From the NCBI GenBank assembly GCA_937951995.1, contig CALGAG010000124.1:1-6362 (forward strand): a stretch of DNA of 6,362 nt. Reading direction: 5' to 3'. The position numbers and the translations under genes were made by a program. Positions 1 through 4,429 of the stretch are shown here, one piece after another. Source of the stretch: an uncultured Bacillota bacterium. GTDB lineage: Bacteria > Bacillota > Clostridia > Tissierellales > Tissierellaceae. Positions within the stretch are counted from its first letter, which is position 1; each line of letters opens with the position of its first letter. The notes beneath the pieces were generated by a model. The model was given only the letters and a program-made list of their open reading frames with translations. It did no database searches and had not been told where the DNA came from.

Positions 1-872
1 TAGCTTCCTCCTCCAGCTTCGGTGACCCCTTTAACCACAGCCTCCATTGCCTCTGGAATCCACTTTCTGATCCCATGGTCGAGGGTTCTGATTGTCCCGG
101 CCAGCTTCACCTCATTGGGAATAACATTGTATGCATCTCCACCGTGGACCATTGTAAAGGATACAACAGCTGGATCAAGTGGACTTTTTCGTCTTGAAAT
201 AACGGCCTGGGTCTGGTCTATGACCTGGGCAGCCATTACAACCGGGTCAATTGAAAGGTGGGGCATTGCAGCATGTCCTCCCTTGCCTATGATTGTAATG
301 TCAAATGCATCCGGGGATGCCATAAGGGACCCCTTCTTGAATTGGAGCTTGCCTTCCAACAGGTTTCCCCAAAGGTGGCATCCAAAGGCAGCATCAACCT
401 TGGGGTTTTCCATAACACCCTCTTCAATCATTGGAAGGGCTCCCCCATCCTCCTCTTCAGCAGGCTGGAAAACCAGCTTTACATTTCCGAATAGTTCTTC
501 CTTTATCTCATTAAGTATCATTGCAGCCCCGAGAAGGCCTGCGGTGTGTCCGTCATGTCCACAGGAGTGCATGACTCCAGGAACCCTTGACTTGTATGGA
601 ACATCTGCCGTCTCATGGACCTTCAAGGCGTCCATATCCGCCCTAAGGAGTACAGTCCTTCCAGGTTTTCCCCCTCTAATCAGACCGACAACACCCGTTT
701 TGGCTACTCCTGTCTGGACTTCAATTCCCAGCCTCTCCAGGGTATCTGCCACCTTGGCGGCAGTTTTGACTTCCTCAAATGCCAGCTCAGGGTACATATG
801 GAAATAATGCCTCAGTTCCACAACCTCAGGGTAATACTTTTCAGCAAGTTCCTTAATCTTTCCAGTACTCAT
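1..872 (-). CDS. M20D-family metallo-amidohydrolase (N-acyl-amino-acid / aminoacylase-like), 3' end cut by window edge
   Basis: The reading frame opens at ATG 872 and stays open for 290 codons to the window edge; the family is usually about 390 residues, so roughly the last 100 are missing. The product is recognisable as an M20D peptidase/amidohydrolase (hippurate hydrolase, N-acyl-L-amino-acid amidohydrolase, IAA-conjugate hydrolase and N-acetyldiaminopimelate deacetylase relatives). These are cytoplasmic two-metal enzymes that cut an acyl-amide bond to release an amino acid. Visible residues are LRADMDAL (76-83), the metal motif MHSCGHDGH (101-109; Cys104 and His106 as ligands), PAEE (137-140; Glu139 as probable base, Glu140 as ligand) and CHLWG (165-169; His166 as ligand). 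GKGGHAAMPH (196-205) begins the dimerisation lid domain. The last metal-binding His lies beyond the window. A GGGGAGG ribosome site eight bases before ATG supports the start. The substrate cannot be told from sequence. It lies 150 bp after serA and may have its own promoter. Confidence 0.9.
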   Translation of the reverse strand, partial: MSTGKIKELAEKYYPEVVELRHYFHMYPELAFEEVKTAAKVADTLERLGIEVQTGVAKTGVVGLIRGGKPGRTVLLRADMDALKVHETADVPYKSRVPGVMHSCGHDGHTAGLLGAAMILNEIKEELFGNVKLVFQPAEEEDGGALPMIEEGVMENPKVDAAFGCHLWGNLLEGKLQFKKGSLMASPDAFDITIIGKGGHAAMPHLSIDPVVMAAQVIDQTQAVISRRKSPLDPAVVSFTMVHGGDAYNVIPNEVKLAGTIRTLDHGIRKWIPEAMEAVVKGVTEAGGGS

Positions 873-916
873 AACATCTTCCTCCCCTTCTTGATTCAGT
901 ATGAGCTTTATCCATT

Positions 917-980
917 TTTCCAATTACACCATAACACTTTAAAAGGCAATAGGTAATGAAATATTTTTTCTTATTATAGC
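917..980 (-). promoter_or_regulatory. Candidate promoter elements for the amidohydrolase gene
   Basis: Two sigma-A-like signals lie in the 150-bp gap after serA. The first is a perfect TATAAT at 973-978 without a convincing -35 hexamer. The second is an extended -10 (TGG then TGTAAT at 923-928), preceded by TTGCCT at 944-949 with a short 15-bp spacer. Either could give the amidohydrolase its own transcript. The region is AT-rich, so chance matches are likely and neither call is firm. Confidence 0.3.
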
Positions 981-1010
981 GTTTAGATGAAAATATTTCT
1001 ATTATTAAAC

Positions 1011-1024
1011 AAGGGCACCCCCTT
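1011..1024 (-). terminator. Weak hairpin at the serA stop codon
   Basis: Read on the minus strand, AAGGG-GGTG-CCCTT gives a five-pair stem that overlaps the serA stop codon, followed by GTTTAAT. The stem is short and the uridine run poor, so it is at best an inefficient terminator. Read-through into the amidohydrolase gene remains plausible. Confidence 0.2.
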
Positions 1025-1937
1025 AACTAGCCTTGGTCTTTAACTTTTCTCCGATTTCCAACACTATATCAACTACCTCCTGACCAATCCTCTCCTGAGC
1101 CTCAGCAGTGGCTGCACCTATATGGGGAGTCACGCTAACCCTTGGATGGTTGCAAAGCAGGGGATTTGGGTTCGGTTCCGTTGTGAACACGTCAATTGCG
1201 GCAGCGCCTAGCCTGTTACTGTTCAATGCTTCCAGAAGGGCATCCTCTTCAACCACCCCACCTCTTGAAGTATTGATTATTATTGCTGTATCCTTCATGA
1301 TGTTAATTTCGTTTTCACCAATCATGGGCTTTTCCGTTGCCTGAACGTGCAGGGTCAGAAAATCTGCTCTTCTTAGGACCTCATCAAGTTTAAGACATTC
1401 AAACCTTTCGTCGCATTCAATATAGTTATCGTAAAATACCACTTCCATTCCCAGGGCTGAGGCCTTCTGAGCCAAGGCTCTTCCAATCCTTCCAAAGCCA
1501 ATTATTCCAAGTGTTTTCCCCTGAAGCTCAATTCCCGTATAATGCTTCTTGTTCCACTCCCCCTCCCTCATTGTAAGGTTGGCACTTACTATATGTCTTG
1601 CCAATCCAAACATGTGACCAAGAACCAGCTCTGCTACGGAATTGCTGCTTGAGTTGGGTGTGTTTCTAACATCGATTCCATTTGCCTTTGCGTAGTCCAC
1701 ATCAATATTGTCAACACCAACCCCTGCCCTTACAACAAGCTTCAATCTCGTACCCTTGGCTGCATCAATAAGCTCCCTAAACACCTTTGTTGCAGATCTT
1801 ACAATCAAAACATCATAATCCCCAATAATCCCCTTTAGCTCTTCCAGTGTATGGTGGTCTGTATCCACCTGGTAATTTTCATTTTCAAAGACCTCAACCG
1901 CTTTTTTGTCCAATCCATCATTTGCCAATATTCTCAT
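1023..1937 (-). CDS. serA: D-3-phosphoglycerate dehydrogenase, short form without ACT domain
   Basis: A 304-residue D-isomer-specific 2-hydroxyacid dehydrogenase. The likely reaction is NAD-dependent oxidation of 3-phosphoglycerate to 3-phosphohydroxypyruvate, the first step of serine synthesis, in the cytoplasm. The N-terminal substrate domain carries VRAGVGVDNID (69-79) and NTPNSSSNSVAEL (92-104). The Rossmann dinucleotide site is GFGRIG (147-152), with Asp170 at the end of the next strand, which favours NAD over NADP. The catalytic trio is Arg225 (NTSRGG), Glu254 (TTEP) and His272 (PHIGAAT). The chain ends about 30 residues after the catalytic His, so the ASB and ACT domains of long SerA forms are absent. 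The start is supported by AAGGGAGG seven bases before ATG. A general 2-hydroxyacid dehydrogenase is possible on protein evidence alone, but two upstream T-box leaders reading a serine codon make the SerA assignment strong. No serC or serB is visible next to it. Confidence 0.88.
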   Translation of the reverse strand: MRILANDGLDKKAVEVFENENYQVDTDHHTLEELKGIIGDYDVLIVRSATKVFRELIDAAKGTRLKLVVRAGVGVDNIDVDYAKANGIDVRNTPNSSSNSVAELVLGHMFGLARHIVSANLTMREGEWNKKHYTGIELQGKTLGIIGFGRIGRALAQKASALGMEVVFYDNYIECDERFECLKLDEVLRRADFLTLHVQATEKPMIGENEINIMKDTAIIINTSRGGVVEEDALLEALNSNRLGAAAIDVFTTEPNPNPLLCNHPRVSVTPHIGAATAEAQERIGQEVVDIVLEIGEKLKTKAS

Positions 1938-2015
1938 TTGAATTCCTCCCTTTCGATTTTAATAAATCTAATAAATGAATGATTCCTAAAGATAACCTTG
2001 ATCTGCACTCCCTTC

Positions 2016-2045
2016 TTATCCAGGCTTAGACAATACTCCCATCAT
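2016..2045 (-). CDS. Nine-codon ORF with strong ribosome site between the T-box array and serA (possible leader peptide or gene remnant)
   Basis: Just past the proximal T-box terminator, AAGGGAGG (2053-2060) stands seven bases before an ATG ATG pair that opens a nine-residue frame, MMGVLSKPG, ending in TAA at 2016. It lies 78 bp upstream of the serA ATG, which has its own equally strong ribosome site. The Shine-Dalgarno quality and spacing are as good as those of the real genes here. The peptide has a single serine codon and no run of regulatory codons, so it is not a classical attenuator leader. It may be a translated mini-ORF or the 5' stub of a deleted gene. No family is recognised. Confidence 0.35.
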   Translation of the reverse strand: MMGVLSKPG

Positions 2046-2064
2046 TGGCCCTCCTCCCTTAATC

Positions 2065-2110
2065 AAAAAAACAAAACCCCGTCCACCTATAGTAAATATA
2101 AGGGACGGGG
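2065..2110 (-). terminator. Proximal T-box intrinsic terminator
   Basis: On the minus strand CCCCGTCC-CTTATA pairs with TATAGG-(T bulge)-GGACGGGG around a five-base loop. This gives a 14-pair stem followed by TTTTGTTTTTTT (2065-2076). It is a strong Rho-independent terminator. The upstream arm also holds the CGTCCC bases that pair with the T-box sequence at 2120-2133 in the antiterminator, so the two folds are mutually exclusive. Confidence 0.9.
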
Positions 2111-2294
2111 GAATATCCACCGCGTTGCCACCCAAATTGACAGATTGCTCTGCCCTCTCAAGTTCCTTTATCGCAGGATTACGGCCTTGCTCATTTCACA
2201 GGCTACTCAGAAACGGATTCACCAGCTTAACATGCAGATTCCCACCAACCACCTGCTCTCTTAAATGCATCACTGGCTACTATTTTCATCATCA
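2065..2294 (-). ncRNA. Proximal T-box riboswitch, serine specifier UCC
   Basis: A complete T-box leader on the minus strand, the second of two in series before serA. In order: the AGTA side of the specifier-loop S-turn (2278-2281); AAGAGAG, then the distal Stem I hairpin GCAGGT/ATCTGC; and the specifier loop GGTGAA-TCC-G, with codon UCC (Ser) at 2215-2217. Stem III follows, GGCAGA-GCAA-TCTGTC, then the T-box GGGTGGCAACGCGG at 2120-2133. Its UGGC bulge would pair with a GCCA acceptor end, and bacterial tRNA-Ser carries discriminator G. The terminator at 2065-2110 completes it. By established T-box mechanism, uncharged tRNA-Ser stabilises the antiterminator and lets transcription proceed into serA. 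The coordinates of the 5' end are approximate. Confidence 0.93.
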
Positions 2295-2516
2295 TTTGAA
2301 TATACAAAAACTCCCATCACTTACATACATAAGGGACGGGAGATTATACACCGCGTTGCCACCCAAATTAACAGATTTCTCTGTTCACTCAAGTTCCTTT
2401 ATCGCAGGATTACGACCATGCTCATTTCGCAGGTAACTCAGAAATGGATTCACCGGATTATCATGCGGATTCACACCAACCATCCGCTCTCTTAAATGCT
2501 TCACAGGCTACTATTT
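2098..2516 (-). repeat. Tandem duplication of the T-box leader, 231-bp period
   Basis: Bases 2329-2516 and 2098-2285 align without a single gap over 188 positions, with 23 differences by hand count (about 88% identity). The offset of 231 is the same at the AGTA motif, the specifier codon and the T-box motif. Homology fades in the terminator loops and the linker. Several differences are paired changes in helices, so the copies have diverged under structural constraint. Confidence 0.9.
2306..2342 (-). terminator. Distal T-box intrinsic terminator
   Basis: CTCCCGTC pairs with GATGGGAG (eight pairs, one G-U). A C-U mismatch and a further CTTA/TAAG helix around TGTATG follow, and then TTTTT (2306-2310). 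The stem and the uridine run are both weaker than in the proximal copy, so this gate is probably leakier. Confidence 0.85.
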
Positions 2517-2525
2517 CCTTCATCG
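2306..2525 (-). ncRNA. Distal T-box riboswitch, serine specifier UCC
   Basis: This is the first T-box met by RNA polymerase, starting a short distance after the predicted transcription start near 2539. The helix GAAAT/ATTTC and the pairing GCC/GGT enclose the specifier loop: AGTA at 2509-2512 on one side and GAA-TCC-A on the other, so the codon is UCC (Ser) at 2446-2448. The distal Stem I hairpin is GCGGAT/ATCCGC after AAGAGAG. Stem III is AACAGA-GAAA-TCTGTT. The T-box GGGTGGCAACGCGG lies at 2351-2364 with the tRNA-pairing UGGC bulge. The terminator is at 2306-2342. Every landmark has its counterpart exactly 231 bp away in the proximal copy. No coding region lies between this element and the second one, so both act on the same serA transcript. 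Confidence 0.93.
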
Positions 2526-2545
2526 TTTTAGTAATATTTCTATTT

Positions 2546-2574
2546 ATTGTATTACCGTATTGAATACTTGTCAA
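2546..2574 (-). promoter_or_regulatory. Sigma-A promoter of the T-box/serA transcript
   Basis: On the minus strand a perfect TTGACA (2569-2574) and TACAAT (2546-2551, five of six consensus bases) are separated by 17 bp, which is optimal. Transcription would begin near 2539, giving an untranslated leader of about 600 nt that contains both T-boxes. This is the best promoter in the window. It implies high constitutive initiation, with control exerted after initiation. Confidence 0.88.
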
Positions 2575-2592
2575 GAGAATATTTGAATATAT

Positions 2593-2626
2593 TTTGGCTG
2601 CAGTGACCATTGACACTGCAGCCAAA
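2593..2626 (-). terminator. Terminator-like hairpin after the HutD-family gene
   Basis: A perfect 13-pair stem, TTTGGCTGCAGTG with CACTGCAGCCAAA, encloses an eight-base loop, starting 11 bases after the stop codon at 2637. It separates this gene from the serA promoter. The bases after the stem on the minus strand are ATATATTC rather than a uridine run, so termination may be inefficient. The hairpin could instead act as a 3' mRNA stabiliser. Confidence 0.6.
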
Positions 2627-2636
2627 CTTCATAGGT

Positions 2637-3236
2637 TTAAATTAGATTTCCATTCTGGGAGCTATTTCCCTCAACAAACTCCGTCAAAATAACAGGCTCC
2701 GAGGCACTGATTATGCTGATTTCAATTTCTGTATCCATCTCCAGAACATAAAGTGAGAATCCATCAATTTCACGTTTTTTCGCCATCCCAAACTCAACAA
2801 CGAAACTCTCAGTGGAGAACAATGTAACCATGGTAGAAGGTTTTAAATTGTACCTATCACCTTCACCAAGAATCTGTAGTTTGGCGGGATATCCACTCCT
2901 TAAAATAAAGTTATAGTCCCTGCAGTCCGGAGAGTTCTTTGAACTTGTCTCCCAGCCTCCATCAAAGTACTCAACTTCATACTTTTTCAGTTCTCTGGCA
3001 TATAACCCCTTGTGGACTACAGAAAGGTCTCCCTCAAGTGGCAGAAGGTACCTCTGATAGCCACTGAAATCCGAGAACGTAGATTCCGTACCTGTGAAGG
3101 TGGCAGACGAAATTCTCCACAGAAAGTCCCTGTCTGCAAAATTTGCATCCTCCGGATAGATGGCCAGCTGGGTTGTTTCTCCACCGGCCCATTTTGTTGT
3201 TTTAAAATCTTCTTTGGTTATTATCTTCTCTTTCAT
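2637..3236 (-). CDS. HutD/Ves-family protein
   Basis: A 199-residue protein with the HutD/Ves signature: TKWAGGETTQLAIYP (14-28), FLWRISSATF (38-47), STFSDFSGYQRYLLPLEG (52-69) and a beta-rich remainder, as expected for a bicupin fold. HutD is known from histidine-utilisation (hut) clusters, where its role is thought to be regulatory or ligand-binding; Ves of E. coli is linked to cold response. The biochemical function of the family is not settled. No signal peptide or membrane segment is seen, so it should be cytoplasmic. The start has GGAAAGG seven bases upstream. It lies 66 bp after the aldolase stop with no clear promoter or terminator between, so co-transcription with fda is likely. No hut gene is present in the window, and the pairing with an aldolase is unexpected. 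Confidence 0.82.
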   Translation of the reverse strand: MKEKIITKEDFKTTKWAGGETTQLAIYPEDANFADRDFLWRISSATFTGTESTFSDFSGYQRYLLPLEGDLSVVHKGLYARELKKYEVEYFDGGWETSSKNSPDCRDYNFILRSGYPAKLQILGEGDRYNLKPSTMVTLFSTESFVVEFGMAKKREIDGFSLYVLEMDTEIEISIISASEPVILTEFVEGNSSQNGNLI

Positions 3237-3302
3237 GATTTAACCTTTCCATGAAGCCTTATTTGGCATTGACTCTTAACTTGCTCCATCTGATTCTAGA
3301 TA

Positions 3303-4190
3303 TTATGCAATTGATGCATTATAAATTTCAGCAATTGATTCCCCTAGCATGGTATTGAACTCCTCATCACTTTGGTCAACACTTAAACCTTCCACCAGGG
3401 CTCTTGAAAAGCTTGCAATCAGGCCTGGGTTTTCATAAAGAAGTCTCACTGCATCCTCTCTACTGTAGCCGCCAGATAAGGCAACCACACGCATAACCCT
3501 TGGATGTTCTATCAATTCATCGTAAAAGCCGGCTACGCTAGGTATTGAAAGCTTCAGCATAACCTCTTGGCCTTCCTTAAGTGTGTTCAATTGCTCCAAT
3601 ATTTCCTTCTTGAGCATCTCCTCAGATTCCCTTTTGTCTGAACTGTTGATGTCAACCTCAGGCTCTATAATTGGGACCAAACCCTTTGCCATTATTTGAA
3701 TTCCAATTTCAAATTGCTGCTGAACAATTTTCTTTATTGATTCCGGATTGGCCTTTTTTATCACCGATCTCATTTTGGTCCCAAATATTCCTCTCTCAAC
3801 TGCTCTATCAAGCAATTCTCTAAGGTCTGGCATTGGTTTCATAAGCTGTACCCCATCTACTTCGTCTGCAAGTCCCTTATCAACCTTAAGAATTGGAAGT
3901 ATCCCCTTTTCCGCCCATAGATAGTCAGCAGTGAACTTACCCTCAATCTTTCGGTCCATGGTCTGCTCAAAAAGTATCGCTGCCAGTATATGGTCTGAGT
4001 TAAATGCCGGACTTGTAATGATTCTTGTCCTCATCTCATGAACCAAATCAAACATCTCTTCATCATTCTTATACTTGTCCTCAGTTACACCATAGCCCAA
4101 CAGAGCTTTAGGTGTGCTTCCACCACTCTGATCCAGTGCAGCCACAAAACCTTTTCCATTTTTCATGATATCTCTTTGTTTATCCTTCAT
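3303..4190 (-). CDS. fda: Class I fructose-1,6-bisphosphate aldolase (staphylococcal type)
   Basis: A 295-residue Schiff-base aldolase, close in length and motifs to the Staphylococcus class I enzyme. It reversibly splits fructose-1,6-bisphosphate into dihydroxyacetone phosphate and glyceraldehyde-3-phosphate in the cytoplasm. Landmarks in order: GFVAALDQSGGSTPKAL (14-30) with active-site Asp20; LFEQTMDR (73-80); LKVDKG (101-106) with Lys102; GTKMRS (137-142) with Lys139; IIEPEVDI (174-181) with Glu177; LKLSIPS (212-218) with Lys213, the expected Schiff-base lysine; LSGGYSR (238-244) for phosphate binding; and ASFSRAL (259-265). The chain appears full length. AGGGGG lies just upstream of ATG. 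Unlike class II aldolase it needs no metal. HutD-like follows 66 bp downstream. Confidence 0.95.
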   Translation of the reverse strand: MKDKQRDIMKNGKGFVAALDQSGGSTPKALLGYGVTEDKYKNDEEMFDLVHEMRTRIITSPAFNSDHILAAILFEQTMDRKIEGKFTADYLWAEKGILPILKVDKGLADEVDGVQLMKPMPDLRELLDRAVERGIFGTKMRSVIKKANPESIKKIVQQQFEIGIQIMAKGLVPIIEPEVDINSSDKRESEEMLKKEILEQLNTLKEGQEVMLKLSIPSVAGFYDELIEHPRVMRVVALSGGYSREDAVRLLYENPGLIASFSRALVEGLSVDQSDEEFNTMLGESIAEIYNASIA

Positions 4191-4267
4191 AGTAAACCCC
4201 CTATTTGTTTATGTTCCAGTCGTATTTATCTGTTTCCACATATTTATGTATACCCGTAAAGTATAAA

Positions 4268-4282
4268 TGTACACTTTGTACA
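4268..4282. promoter_or_regulatory. Perfect palindrome TGTACA-N3-TGTACA, possible operator over the fda start site
   Basis: Fifteen bases form an exact inverted repeat of TGTACA arms with a three-base centre. It begins four bases past the candidate -10 box and covers the predicted transcription start. This is a typical position for a repressor operator. No regulator family is recognised from the arms, and the link depends on the promoter call being right. Confidence 0.4.
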
Positions 4283-4285
4283 GCT

Positions 4286-4313
4286 ATTATGGATGCTGCT
4301 CCTCTATTGACAA
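4286..4313 (-). promoter_or_regulatory. Candidate sigma-A promoter of fda
   Basis: On the minus strand TTGTCA (4308-4313) and CATAAT (4286-4291) each match consensus at five of six bases, with a 16-bp spacer. Transcription would start near 4279, leaving a leader of about 90 nt before the fda ATG. A weaker alternative, TTTACT with TATAGC, lies a little upstream. The presence of an upstream terminator fits an independent transcript. Confidence 0.5.
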
Positions 4314-4381
4314 TCTTCATTCAAAGCATAAATTAGCTATATCAAACAAGTATTTGCAGTAAAACTAACTATGCACAAACA

Positions 4382-4412
4382 ATCCGGACCACCCTATTTC
4401 CATGGTCCGGAT
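4382..4412 (-). terminator. Intrinsic terminator after the AOR gene
   Basis: ATCCGGACCA pairs with TGGTCCGGAT (ten pairs, no mismatch) around an 11-base loop, 17 bases after the AOR stop codon. On the minus strand it is followed by TGTTTGTG, a moderate uridine run, and preceded by AAAAAG. It would therefore also have a good uridine run if read on the plus strand. It separates AOR from the fda promoter. Confidence 0.8.
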
Positions 4413-4429
4413 CTTTTTCTCATTAGCTA

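Noticed and set aside
22..807. A 261-codon plus-strand open frame
   Set aside because: It is antisense to the M20D amidohydrolase, whose metal-binding motifs and ribosome site are clear. The plus-strand translation is low-complexity, rich in Ser/Pro/Thr, and shows no family.
1998..2495. Three plus-strand open frames (1998-2264, 2125-2436, 2265-2495) with similar peptide sequences, looking at first like a small repeated protein family
   Set aside because: The resemblance comes from the duplicated T-box leader on the opposite strand. The frames cross terminators and RNA helices and have no ribosome sites.
2098..2516. Direct repeats that might suggest a CRISPR array or a mobile element
   Set aside because: There are only two copies, each about 190 bp and fully explained by T-box landmarks. 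There are no short regular repeats with unique spacers, no terminal inverted repeats and no transposase.
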